Shown here piece after piece: positions 10,972 through 21,264 of a stretch of 64,000 bases of DNA. The position numbers and the translations under genes are program-made. The notes beneath the pieces were generated by a model. The model was given only the letters and a program-made list of their open reading frames with translations. It ran no database searches and was not told where the DNA came from. The stretch comes from Candidatus Gracilibacteria bacterium (lineage in GTDB: Bacteria > Patescibacteriota > Gracilibacteria > BD1-5 > JAGOOR01). Each line of letters opens with the position of its first letter. Within the stretch, counting starts at the first letter, position 1. The stretch is taken from NCBI GenBank assembly GCA_041660965.1, contig JBAZVH010000002.1, positions 1 through 64,000 of the forward strand. The letters run 5' to 3'.

Positions 10972-12783
10972 CTACTCCACCGTCACACTTTTTGCGAGGT
11001 TACGGGGTTTATCGATGGATGTTCCGAGCTTCAGTGCGGCATAATAGGCAAGGAGCTGACATGGTACCACTGTCAAAAACGGGAAGAGTGAATCGAGCGT
11101 ACTTGGTATTATGATGCTAGCGTCTTTATGATCTCCTATAGTATAGACTAATCCTTCTCGTGCTTCTACTTCATGTATAGCAGAAGCGGTCTTATCGTAG
11201 AGTGCATCCTTGGGATGCAGGACGACGCTCGGGTGTTTTTTATCAATCAGGGCGAGTGGTCCATGTTTGAGTTCTCCTGCTGGATACGCCTCGGAGTGAA
11301 TATAGGTAATCTCCTTGAATTTGAGCGATCATTCGAGTGCGATAGGGGATTGGTAGTAGCGACCGAGAAAAAAACAATGTTCATATTGGGCGAGTTCTTC
11401 TGCTATTTTCTGAATGGTTGTGATATTGCTTAGCATGGTCCTGATTTGGTCTGGTATTTGCCTAAAGGATTTCAAAATACGAGATTTTGCCAAAACGTCG
11501 AGATTTCTTCGTTCACCAATAGCGATAGCCATCATCAAGAGGGCAGTTATCTGAGCAGTGAATGCTTTGGTAGAAGCCACTCCTATTTCTTTTCATGCAT
11601 GAGTAAAAATCCCTGCGTCAGTTTCTTGAGAAATAGTTGATCCGGGAACATTGACAATACCGAGCGTCATCACTCCTCTATGTCTTGCTTCACGGAGGGC
11701 TGCAATAGTATCAGCAGTTTCTCCCGATTGAGAAATAACCAAAAGAGCTGACTCTGAACTCCAAAATTGTTTACTATATCGGAACTCCGAAGCAATCTCT
11801 ACTCGTGTGGGTATTCCTGCTATTTCTTGCAAAAAGTTTTTCCCCACCAGTCCTGCATAATAGCTGGTTCCACATGCCACGATAATAATCTCTTTTTTTG
11901 TGAGGAGTTCTGGCATTATTTGTTTGATGCCTCAGAGCGTGACTTGTTCCGTCTCAAAATTGATACGTCAGCGGATTGTATTTTCTATGACTTCGGGTTG
12001 CTCAAATATCTCACTCAACATCGCATGAGCAAAACGACTATCTGTTGTGTCTGCATGAAATATCTCGAGTTTTTGTGCTTCTTTTACAAGTGTTTCTCCT
12101 GTAGCGAGCTCAATAGTAAAAGTACCATCACGATTTAGTATGGCGAGTTCTCCATCGCCCATTTGCACGACACTCAGTTCTTTTGCAGGGAAAGCGTGTG
12201 GATCAGACGCCACCATAATGCCGTCATCTACGGTGCTCAGGAGAAGCGGAGATCATCGACGAATAGCATAGATGTGCTCTGGGTGTTCTGTGGCGATAAT
12301 GGCCAAACCATATGTCCCTGTAACTTGTGAGAGTGCCATAAGTATTGCTTTCTTGATATCTCAGACACTTTGAAGACAGTATTCAACCAAATTAGCGAGC
12401 ACTTCACTATCTGTCTGTCCATAGAATGTGTAGCCAGCTTTTTGGAGTTTCTCCGCCAGCTGTTTATAGTTTTCGATAATGCCGTTATGAACAAGATAAA
12501 TCATCCTATTCATCGAATAATGGGGATGGGTATTTTCTCGAGTTACGCCACCATGAGTGGCCCAGCGAGTATGCCCAATGCCAACAAATGCTTCCGATTT
12601 CTCAGGAATATGGGGAAGAAGATGACCTACTTCTCCTATTTCTCTCACGAGAGTGAGAGTATTGAGAGAGTCAATAGTTACAAATCCAGCAGAATCATAT
12701 CAACGGTATTCGAGATTTTTGAGCCCTTGGTATATATGATTTTCTGGTGATTTATTCCCTATATATCAGACGATTCAGCACAT
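10972..12783 (-). CDS. glmS: Glutamine-fructose-6-phosphate aminotransferase GlmS (603 aa)
   Basis: Makes glucosamine-6-phosphate from fructose-6-phosphate and glutamine, the first step of UDP-GlcNAc and peptidoglycan synthesis. The N-terminal glutaminase starts 'MCGIVGYIGNKS' with catalytic Cys2; Gly3 and Gly6 are both UGA. 'GIGHTRWATHGGV', 'YLVHNGIIENY' and 'GQTDSEVLANLV' follow, then two SIS domains ('ACGTSYYAGLVG', 'VISQSGETADTIAALREA') and the C-terminal 'AKSVTVE'. Full length. No glmS ribozyme is visible; the 5' leader to the divergent hibernation-factor gene is 167 bp. Confidence 0.96.
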
Positions 12784-12891
12784 AGATAAAATTATTAGAT
12801 GCGAGGAGAATTATAGGAGATTATTTTTTTTCACAAACTAACTTGGTTTGGGTCGGCTCATTTTTTGTCAATTCTCTTTCTCGGAAATTCA

Positions 12892-12919
12892 TTGACTCTC
12901 CTCTCAGCGAGACTATACT
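12892..12919 (+). promoter_or_regulatory. Promoter for hibernation factor - SLH-DsbA - recJ unit
   Basis: TTGACT (12892-12897), 16-bp spacer, TATACT (12914-12919). The leader to the ATG at 12951 is about 25 nt after the expected start point, and it has no Shine-Dalgarno sequence. Confidence 0.5.
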
Positions 12920-12950
12920 GAGACCATTGTAATTTTTAACCTTTTCTTTT

Positions 12951-13253
12951 ATGGGACCACAGATTATTATCCAGATAGATGATTCTGTAGAGCATGATCG
13001 TGAGGTCATTCATCGCCTCGTTGGCATGGCTATGGGGAAAGTAGATTCATACCTCAAAAAATATGAAAACAAGCCCGACGCAATAGCTCGTATAGAGTTT
13101 TTTGTGAAGAAAAATAGCGATGATTCATTTCATGGGAAACTGCATGCCAATATCGATGGACAGATTATCCTCTTTGATCGTGAGAATTTTCGAAAACTGG
13201 ATGATCTTATCAACCACGCATTTCAACATCTCAAAGAGCAACTCTCTAAGTAA
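12951..13253 (+). CDS. Ribosome hibernation promoting factor-like protein (100 aa)
   Basis: The length and pattern fit short HPF/RaiA (S30AE) proteins that bind the 30S A and P sites in stationary phase: a beta strand 'IIIQIDDSV', helix 'HRLVGMAMGKVDSYLKKYENK', strands 'AIARIEFFVKKN' and 'SFHGKLHANIDGQIILF', then helix 'FRKLDDLINHAFQHLKEQL'. No in-frame UGA. It is first in a likely three-gene unit with the SLH-DsbA protein (8-bp gap) and recJ. The assignment rests on secondary-structure pattern and partial similarity. Confidence 0.6.
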   Translation: MGPQIIIQIDDSVEHDREVIHRLVGMAMGKVDSYLKKYENKPDAIARIEFFVKKNSDDSFHGKLHANIDGQIILFDRENFRKLDDLINHAFQHLKEQLSK

Positions 13254-13261
13254 TTTATTCT

Positions 13262-14557
13262 ATGAAAAAATTTTCACTTCTTTGTACTTTGTTCGCCGCG
13301 ACGAATGTACTTTGTACTTTTGCTTACACGAGCAATGACTTCTCAAATGCTACTTATTTAGCCAATCAGGGTACAATCGTTACACAAAGTAGCGATACTC
13401 AATATCGACTCGACGATAGAGTGCTTCGTCAAGAAATTATTGGAATGGCACTCAAAATGAAATGAGTTATATTACCAGAGAATTATTCTTGCAAAAAATA
13501 TTATTCTGATACTACGAACGGTGGTTGGGTCTGCGCGGCGATAGAAATAGCAGCTGATAATGGCATCATCTCTCGAGAAAATGCAAAGGCACGTCCGACA
13601 GATTTTGTCACACGAGCAGAAGCGCTCACGATTCTCCTCAAAACTGGCAAAGTATCACTGACTTCACCAAGAAGGGTGACGCAAGCTGACGGGTCAGTCT
13701 GGAGTCTCTACCAGGATCTTAAAAAGCTCTGATTCACACAATGGCAGGCAGACATGATGGATTCACTCCCAAATTGTCTCATTATCAATCATGGGGTATC
13801 TTGTGAAGATGGTGCGGATTCGAATACTGCAATTGCTCAATTTAGGCCGAACGTCTTCGCACTTCGTTCAGAGGTCTTTGAATTTGCCGCGATTATGTCT
13901 GGATTTATTGCGGAAAATAATGCAGGATGAATACTGGATGACCTCGATATACTTCTTCCAAAAATGATAGTGGCACCAAAGACTTCACTCATTTTACAAG
14001 ACTCAAATCATCTCTCTACTGAGACGATCAGATCTCTTCTAGAAAATGAACCAATACAAACAATCTCAACATCTCCTACAATAGTATTGGTAGTATTCTC
14101 GGATCTTGAGTGTCCATTTTGTGGAAAACTTTTTCAAGATGTTCTCGCTCCTGTAATCGCGGATGCTACGATGAATACGGCACTTATCTATAAACAGTTT
14201 CCGCTTCCATTTCATACTTATGCCTATGATTGGGCTGTCGAATCAGAATGTGTTGCAAAAAATCTTTGAAGCAACCCCTATTTTGACTATGTACATACCC
14301 GTTATGCCGATCAAACTGCATCAGTCTATGATATTGCTCCAGGTCTTACGACGGCTCAGATGGATGCTTGTCTTACCGATGACATCATTGCGCAACGTAT
14401 CAAAGATGAACTGGCACTCGGAGCTCTTTATGGTGTCAATGGTACACCTACGACACTTGTTATCAATATCAAAACTGGTTACTATGAAATCATAGTCGGA
14501 GCATATCCCAAGGAGACATTTGATACAGCTATCACAACTGTGAAAGACCACCAATAA
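13262..14557 (+). CDS. SLH-domain / DsbA-like thiol oxidoreductase fusion, secreted (431 aa)
   Basis: An N-terminal signal peptide (Lys-Lys, then a hydrophobic stretch to about residue 21) is partly encoded by the palindromic repeat at 13279-13315. Residues ~45-240 contain SLH-like repeats: 'WVCAAIEIAADNGIISRENA', 'FVTRAEALTIL' and 'FRPNVFALRSEVFEFA'. These would tether the protein to the cell wall. The C-terminal ~170 residues form a DsbA/thioredoxin-fold domain: 'VVFSDLECPFCGKLFQDVL' with CPFC active site, and the cis-Pro loop 'YGVNGTPTTLV'. It probably forms disulfides in surface proteins. Five UGA-Gly codons. Confidence 0.75.
13279..13315. repeat. 37-bp palindrome-centred repeat inside signal-peptide coding region (copy 2, inverted)
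   Basis: Near-identical reverse complement of the repeat in miaA (3481-3517), with core TTCGCCGCGACGAA. It encodes part of the hydrophobic core of the signal peptide of the SLH-DsbA protein. Confidence 0.75.
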
Positions 14558-14566
14558 GATTTTTTC

Positions 14567-16201
14567 ATGATTTCTTTCCGCTGAAAACGAGTCATAGTAG
14601 AACATAAGACTCATCCTAATAATATCGTGGAAGTATTATTAGCTCTGCGCAATATGAATGCTGCGGGTATCCATGCAGATATTGTTCATGACCCATTTTT
14701 ATTACCCGACATTCAAAACGCCATTGCAAGAATACTCTCAGCGAAAAAATCGGGGGAACGTGTGATGATATTTGGGGATTATGATGTCGATGGTATCTCT
14801 TCTACAGCTGCCTTGTTTCTCTTTCTACGAGATGAGTTTGGTATGGATGTCTCGTATCGACTTCCTCATCGTGTTCGTGATGGGTATGGGATGAAAGAGT
14901 ATCACATCGAAGAAATAGCCGCTACAGGGTCCAAACTTCTTATCACGGTCGATTGCTGAACGAAAGATATCGAACCGATCAAAAGAGCATGAGAACTCTG
15001 ACTAGACGTCATCATCACAGATCATCATTCATGCCCAGAAATACTTCCAGAATGTGTCGCTGTCGTCAATCCACGTAGAAAAGATTCTCTCTATCCATTT
15101 CTGGGGCTTTCTGGCTCAGGTGTGGTTTGGAAGCTTATACACGCGCTTTCTCTTACCTACTTTTGAGAAGAAAAAACTTATGCGATTCTCCAAAAATATG
15201 TCGATATCATATCGCTCGGTACGGTCGCCGACTGTATGCCTATGCTCGATGAAAATCGTACCATTGTACGTAGGTGATTAATGCAGGCGCGAGATTCACA
15301 TCATCCATTTTTCCAAATCTTTTCAGGCATTCTGAATCGACCTATTGTAACGGAGGAGGATATCGGTTTTTTTGTCTGACCGATGCTCAATGCGGGTGGG
15401 AGAATCACGACGCCTTATCAGAGTATCAGTGCTCTCCTCGCCTCATCACTGGATGCCTATACTCGTGTACAGGACTTGATGGTAGTCAATGAAACACGAA
15501 AAAGTCTTTCACGCGATGCATACGAAAGAGCCATAGAAGATGTGGATTCTTCTGCGCCATTTATTATCTATATTGATGAAAATCTCGAACACGGACTCCT
15601 CGGCTTGGTTGCTGGGAAACTTTCAGAAATGTTTCATCGGCCCACAGCCGTATTTACCATCGATGGTGATCATTATGTTGGTTCCTTGAGGGCTCCAGAG
15701 GGTATTGATCTGGTCAAAATCCTCGATGCTTCTTCTGAATATATTCTTCGCTATGGCTGACATGCTGGTGCAGCAGGATGCACTATCATGCGTGATATGA
15801 TGCCTCAGGCATGTGAGAAGATTCTTCTTGCAACAGAACAATCGTACACAATGCAGGACTTTATTCCCACTTTGATGGTGGATACTGTCTTAGATATGAC
15901 AAAAATTGATGTTTCTTTTATGCAACAAATTGAGTCTTTGCGCCCCTTTGGGATGGGATTTCGATCACCTCTTTTTATGCTTCATGATATCACAAGTGCT
16001 CTTACACCACTTGGATCGACTGGACAACATTTCAAATGGGAGATAGAAACAAAAGGGCTCGATATTATCGGTTTCAACCTCGATGACATAATATCTGAGC
16101 TTTCGGACACGCCGGTACATTTAATTGGGAGACTTTCAACACGTACCTGGAGAGATACTATTACTCTCCAATTTCAAGTGATAGATGCCGTGAAGGCATA
16201 A
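14567..16201 (+). CDS. recJ: Single-strand DNA exonuclease RecJ (544 aa)
   Basis: DHH-family 5'-3' ssDNA exonuclease of recombination and repair. Motifs in order: 'RVMIFGDYDVDGISSTAAL' (motif I), 'RVRDGYGM', 'LLITVDCG' (Gly UGA), 'DVIITDHHSC' (DHH), 'DIISLGTVADCMPM', the DHHA1 region 'GLVAGKLSEMFHRPTAVF' and 'RYGGHAGAAGCTI', and a C-terminal OB-type domain. Slightly short for RecJ but complete. Ends at TAA followed at once by a terminator hairpin. The start at 14567 is 9 bp after the previous stop. Confidence 0.93.
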
Positions 16202-16227
16202 AAAAACTTCTGAAAAGAAGTTTTTTT
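16201..16227 (+). terminator. Rho-independent terminator after recJ
   Basis: AAAAAACTTC / GAAGTTTTTT hairpin with a 6-nt loop and a T run, starting at the last base of the recJ stop codon. Confidence 0.8.
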
Positions 16228-16245
16228 ACGGTCTCTATGATTATT

Positions 16246-16321
16246 TGGTGGGAACGCTGGGAATCGAACCCAGGACCATCACCTTAAAAGGGTGCTGCTC
16301 TACCGATTGAGCTACGTTCCC
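16246..16321 (-). tRNA. tRNA-Lys (UUU)
   Basis: 76 nt including encoded CCA. Acceptor GGGAACG/CGTTCCC; D stem GCTC/GAGC; anticodon loop CTTTTAA with anticodon TTT; T arm CTGGG-TTCGAAT-CCCAG; discriminator A. The first pair of the anticodon stem is a mismatch. Confidence 0.93.
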
Positions 16322-16445
16322 AAATATATCCCCTCATGTGCGCGTGAATATAATAATAAAATTGTATTTGTCTAGTAAATAATAATAAAAAATATTTGAC
16401 GACTATCAGATAGTATGGTACTGTACTCCAGTAATCCCTTATTTT

Positions 16446-17693
16446 ATGCGAAAAACATTCTTTTTTCTTCTTGCTGCTTCTAGTCTTCTCGGTACTGCTT
16501 TTGCATACGAGATGTCTTCTTGTCCAGTCGGTTCTGGTTGTGACAGGTGTTTTCATGATACTCTCCAGGGCACAAATACCTCCACAGGATATCTCATACC
16601 AAGAGCATGAGTAAAAGAACAGGTTGATACGGCTACAAGTACTATTTTTGCTGAAGCATTCCAGTGAGTTAGTGTTACCCCCATTGGTGACATCAAGCCA
16701 AGCTTTAGTCTCAACGGTGGACCGAGTACTACGACTTGGGCTTGGGCGACTATGAATGGTTCTCTTATCGTAAAATGAACAGTTCCGAGCTCAATAGATT
16801 ATGTGAGTCCGGTGTATCGTATCAGATATACGACGAAGTCTTATACAGTCGATAGTAATAATCAAAAAAATACTGGTACTGATCTCACCTATAATACATG
16901 TTCGTATTTTTATATTGATGCTCCAGTATCACAAGCAACAAATGGTCAGTGTAGTTCTTTGGACACATTTTACGTTTCTAATCCTAAAAATTCTTCTCTT
17001 TCTGGAGAGACACTGTGTACAAGGGGAGCATCAAGTAGTGTTACCTATAGTTCTGCAAACGAACGATGGTCTTATACCTGTTATGGTACAAATGGATGAA
17101 ACAATGATTCCTGTATTGTAGACCTTGATGCAAATACTGATCCATCATGTCGTATCGAAGTCACAGATACGACTGGTACAGTTCCATTTGATTCTTCTTT
17201 TTCTTGTTCTGGAAATCCACAATGAAAAACGGCTCTCGTTATCAGCCGAAGTGGTACTATCATCGATGCTTTTGAATGAGATACACAGTCATATACCTTT
17301 GATGATTCAGGTACTTATAGTGTTTCTTGTTATCCCGATGTCGTAAATGATCGCTCCAATGTGTGTAAAAAAACAGTTTCTGTCTCTGGAGACTGTGGAA
17401 ATGGCACAGAAGAATCTGATGAACAGTGTGACGATGGCAATACAGCTTCTGGTGATGGATGTAGTCATACCTGTCAACTCGAATGAGATAATGGTGCTGT
17501 CTGTGGAAATGGTGCTGTCGAAACTGGAGAACAGTGTGACGATGGTAATATCGAAAATGGTGACGAATGTACGAGTCTCTGTCAGGACACCGCTCCTGAT
17601 ACTGGGCCTGTTTCTGCACTCTTGGCTACCTTACTTCTCGCTCTCGTGGGTGCAGGATACTCTCTGTACAGAAAAAGCAAGATTGTTGCATAA
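16446..17693 (+). CDS. Secreted Cys-rich surface protein with two DUF4215-type repeats and LPxTG-like anchor (415 aa)
   Basis: Signal peptide at residues 1-20 ('FFFLLAASSLLGTAFA'). The middle (about 100-300) is Ser/Thr-rich with paired cysteines. Two tandem Cys-rich repeats near 318-388 have the pattern CGNGxxExxxEQCDDGNxxxGDxCxxxC, typical of DUF4215/myxococcus-type repeats. The C-terminus 'APDTGPVSALLATLLLALVGAGYSLYRKSK' style tail (polar PDTG motif, hydrophobic helix, basic end) resembles a sortase substrate. Six or more UGA-Gly codons. An upstream TTGACG-17-TACTGT may be its promoter. A terminator follows. Confidence 0.72.
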
Positions 17694-17704
17694 GTACTCT
17701 TCAT

Positions 17705-17738
17705 AAAAAAGAATCTCCAAAATGGAGACTCTTTTTTA
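17705..17738 (+). terminator. Rho-independent terminator after Cys-rich surface protein
   Basis: AAAAAAGAATCTCC / GGAGACTCTTTTTT hairpin around an AAAAT loop, ending in six T. Confidence 0.8.
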
Positions 17739-17748
17739 GTCCTCTACC

Positions 17749-17776
17749 TTGCAATAGCTATATCTTTTTCTATAAT
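17749..17776 (+). promoter_or_regulatory. Promoter of corA, near-leaderless
   Basis: TTGCAA (17749-17754), 16-bp spacer, TATAAT (17771-17776), and 9 nt to the corA ATG at 17786. No Shine-Dalgarno sequence. Confidence 0.55.
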
Positions 17777-17785
17777 TCTCGCACT

Positions 17786-18715
17786 ATGCCTCCTAGATTT
17801 CTCTCTAAAGATTATACAACCTTTCAATACTACGAATATCGTGGTCTTGATGAATTTTTGAGAGAAAAACTTATACATGAATTTCATATTCATGAAGAGG
17901 ATATCGAGGACGTTTTTTCACCAACACAGCTTTCAAAATTTGAAACTCGTAAAACCTATCTCTATTTTGCGCTCCAATTTCCGAGCATTCGTCCTGATAA
18001 TCATCGTATCCAGACTCAACAAATACACGCTTTTGTGAGCAAGAAATTTCTTTTTGTGATTGATGAAGATGGTTTCTCAGCACTCAAAGATTTTTATCTT
18101 ACTAGGAATAAGCTTGTTACCCGTGAACAATATAATAGTTTTGATCTTTTTTATGAGCTCCTCGATATCTCAGTTGTGAGTATGTTTCAGTTGCTCGACT
18201 CTGTCCATTTTCGAGTAAGAGAAGTGGAAGAAACACTCTTTTCTGAAGAACCACACGAGAGTGATCATGTCTCTGAAATCCAAGATATCAAGAAAGCTAT
18301 TATTAATTTCAAGTTCATCCTCTCTCCACTCTATGAGCTCTTGGATGACATCTTGAGAAAAAATATTACCTTGATTGATGAAGTGAGTCGTGAAGCACTT
18401 GATGACTCTCTGGATAAGATCAAAAAACTCAATAATCGCCTCGATAATTTTCGGGAGACGATGAAACTCCTCACGGAGACAAATGAGATGCTGATTGCTC
18501 GTAGTACCAATGACAATATCCGACGTCTGACCCTCATCAATGTATTGCTCCTCTGACCGAGTGCTATCGGGGCCTTCTTTGGCATGAATGTGCATTTTGG
18601 TTGGATGACTGTTTCTGAAACTCAAAATCTGCTACCTGTTACTGTTGTTATTGTATTAATGATAGTTTCTACCGTTGGGATGTTTCAGTTTTTCCGATAT
18701 AAGAAGTGGATCTAG
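17786..18715 (+). CDS. corA: CorA-family Mg2+/Co2+ transporter (309 aa)
   Basis: Large N-terminal cytosolic alpha/beta domain, long helix, then two C-terminal membrane helices ('RLTLINVLLLGPSAIGAFF' and 'LLPVTVVIVLMIVSTVGMF'). The signature GMN motif appears as 'FFGMNVHF' after the first helix. One UGA, in 'LLLGPSA', is Gly. It forms a pentameric Mg2+ channel in known members. Its last bases overlap the stop codon of the convergent DUF167 gene. Confidence 0.92.
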
Positions 18716-18948
18716 TCAGTGTTTATTTCTACTACTTTTTCTCGCGATGTATGTCCGTGGAGTATTGTGATGCGTGATTGAGGGGCTTTGAAAAACAGAG
18801 AGAGTGCTTTGATAAGTCCTCGATTTGCCTCACCATCGATAGGTTTTTCGCGGATTTTTACTACCAGTGTTTTTTCTCCGAAGAGATTTTCTACCCATTG
18901 GATTGATTCACTCCGACTTCAGGGCTTAATATGGACCGTGATTTTCAT
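18712..18948 (-). CDS. DUF167 (YggU-family) small protein (78 aa)
   Basis: The N-terminal strand 'MKITVHIKPGSRSESIQ' (Gly UGA), then 'LVVKIREKPIDGEANRGLIKALSLFF', 'SRITILHGHTSREKVVEI'. This is the full DUF167/YggU pattern (KIxxPPxxGxANxxLxxxLA...GxxSRxK). The biochemical role is unknown. It would be cut to a fragment under the standard code. The stop overlaps the corA stop by convergence. Confidence 0.85.
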
Positions 18949-18959
18949 CAGTTGAGGAT

Positions 18960-20858
18960 TTAATTGACGAGGGCATACCCTATTATATTTGCGTACTCCT
19001 CTCTATCTTTTCCTATAAACTTCGGGTTTTTAAATGAGTAGGCCTGGAAGATGAGTTTTATACTGCGATTCTCTGCCTCTAAAACAAAGGTGAGATCATC
19101 AGAATTCAGAGTATTATTATCGCTATTATTATATTTTTTGAGAAGCTCTGCATTGATTTCCCGGAGAGAAAATATGGTCTCTTTTCTTTTTTCCTTGAGC
19201 GTTAGCTCTTCCTTATCAACATTTATCATCACATATTCTGGTATTAATACGGTGCCAGTGTCACCTGGATAGTAGCCCCTGATCATATAGAGGGTATCGT
19301 AACCTGCCACATTGAGTGGACGATCATAGATGTCGCTTTTCTGAGAGCCATATGTCAGATATTTTCTTTCGTCATTGATGCCGAGAGTCTCTCGCCACTG
19401 TATATTGATTGCCTGCGTCACGGCCGATAAGACTGTCCAACGATTCATACCTATATAGGGCTTGTCTTTGTTGTAGGGATTCTCGATCCAATTTTTTTCA
19501 TCGAGCTTGTTTGCTTCTGTGAGGACACTCGCAAAAAGAGTCTGTATACGTGCACATTTTTCGAAGCCACAGACATACTCAATGCCTGAGTAGATACTAT
19601 TTTCCAAAGCAGGATCGAGTGAGTCAGAGGATTTTGAGATGATCCCATTATTGAGAATTCACGCTGTTTCGAGATTTTTAATAAGGGCGCTGTATTGTCG
19701 ATTGAGGGGGAGCTGGTAGACTCACCAAGGACCGACGGATATTAGGAGCGTAATGACGGTTAGTGTCGCAGGAATCACGGTTAGTGACTTGACTTTATTA
19801 AAAACGAAATAGAGAGAAATAATTGTGAGCCATATCCCAAATATTACCACAAAATATCGGTTCATCGTCAAATCATATTGATTGATACGTAGTAGAATAG
19901 CATATCCGAGCATAGGTATCTGAGGGATAACGACAATAGGAAAGAGTCGACGATAGAGTCACACGGTAATATGCTCTTCCTCGTATGATTTTGAGAAGAT
20001 ATATCCGAGGTAGCCAAAAATGGAGAATCCGATAACGAGCCAGCTGACTTCTCATTTTGGCCAATCAGAGATATTTAAGAGAACCTTGACACTATAAGCG
20101 TAGAGGATACAGAAATAGAGTGTCACAAATGGAATAACGATAAAACGGATGACAAAGGCAAAAAATTTATTGGTATCATATTCTCTCTCTCTGACCTCTA
20201 TTTTTCTTGGGAGGTGCATCAGTCCATAGAGTGGCGCTGCGAGAGCAAGTGCTGTGACAGCCCAATTCTCATACATCTTCCACTCATTGATGAGCGCATT
20301 GAGATCAAAAAGTGTCCCTACTGCCCCGATAGCGATACTCCCGAGTGCCATCACGGCCCCTCAGACCAAGCCAGACATCAGAGATGCCCATGCGACTTGT
20401 GTAAAATAATTCGTATATTGTATAACATCTTTTTCTTTTTGTGCACGACGCAGGAGAAATGGCGCAAAAAATATCCATGCGATAAAGCCCACGAGATGGA
20501 GGATAAATAGTACGATGTCATCATTGAAAAAACCACTATTCGTATCCATATATCGGATAGAGAAGTAAAAACCGATACCATAGAGGATAGGAAGCACTGG
20601 CATCCATCTGACATATTTGTTTTCACTATGAGATTCACCAAATATCGCGATTCCCACAGAGAGAAAGAGGGTGACAATGAGTGTCATGATGACACGGAGT
20701 ATCATATCAGATTCAAGAGCATTAGGATTATTGACCTGATACCATATAAGCCCTGCATTAGCGAGGACTAAAACGGCTGGAATCGGAAAACGCGTCCAGA
20801 GTGCCTGGGCGATTTCTCCGAGATTTTTCGGAGAAAAGAAAGAGAGAAAGTTTTTCAT
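18960..20858 (-). CDS. DUF4153-type polytopic membrane protein (632 aa)
   Basis: About 11-12 hydrophobic helices occupy residues 20-400 ('IPAVLVLANAGLIWY', 'MILRVIMTLIVTLFLSVGIAIF', 'NKFFAFVIRFIVIPFVTLYFCILYAYSVKVLL'). A ~220-residue extracytoplasmic domain follows. The pattern fits the DUF4153 family. Three UGA codons join four apparent fragments; I checked the joins at 20361, 20052 and 19722 and found no TAA or TAG. Function unknown. The stop lies 11 bp upstream of the DUF167 start on the same strand, so they may be co-transcribed. Confidence 0.75.
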
Positions 20859-20949
20859 AGACTAATAAGTGTAGGTAAGAGGATATATGAGTCAATACCT
20901 GATACTTTATTCTTGCTGGACTTTATAAAAATGGTATTGCAATTATTTC

Positions 20950-21218
20950 CGTCATCCTGTCCGCCTAGGCGGATCGAGGCCTGTCCCGCCAAAGGCGGTG
21001 GTGGAATCTTATTCCCGTCATCCTGAACTCGATTCAGGATCTAGGTGATAACTCATACCGATTCGTTCTTGTACTTTTTCTGAAAAAAGTACCGGAGAAG
21101 TGAGTGAACCTCACTTCGAGTAGATTACAATATAATGGATCATTCGGGGGACAAAAACTCGCTATAAACCAAGTTCATCGAATATCTTTTTTCATCCCGC
21201 TCAGACAGTTTGTCCCCC
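20950..21218. repeat. Composite structured repeat, copy A
   Basis: This fills most of the 406-bp gap 20859-21264. In order: CCGCCTAGGCGG and GTCATCCTGAA...TTCAGGAT palindromes, a 26-bp conserved block (21044-21069), hairpin GTACTTTTT/AAAAAGTAC (21071-21092), hairpin AAGTGAG/CTCACTT, and a 10-bp perfect stem GGGGGACAAA (21146-21155) / TTTGTCCCCC (21209-21218). The last stem encloses AAACTCGCT and GCTCAGACAGT. Copy B at 23655-23907 keeps the blocks and changes the stems compensatorily. Confidence 0.7.
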
Positions 21219-21264
21219 AAAACCCCATTTCTGTATAGGGTCTTTTATGTGAATTTAATATTTA

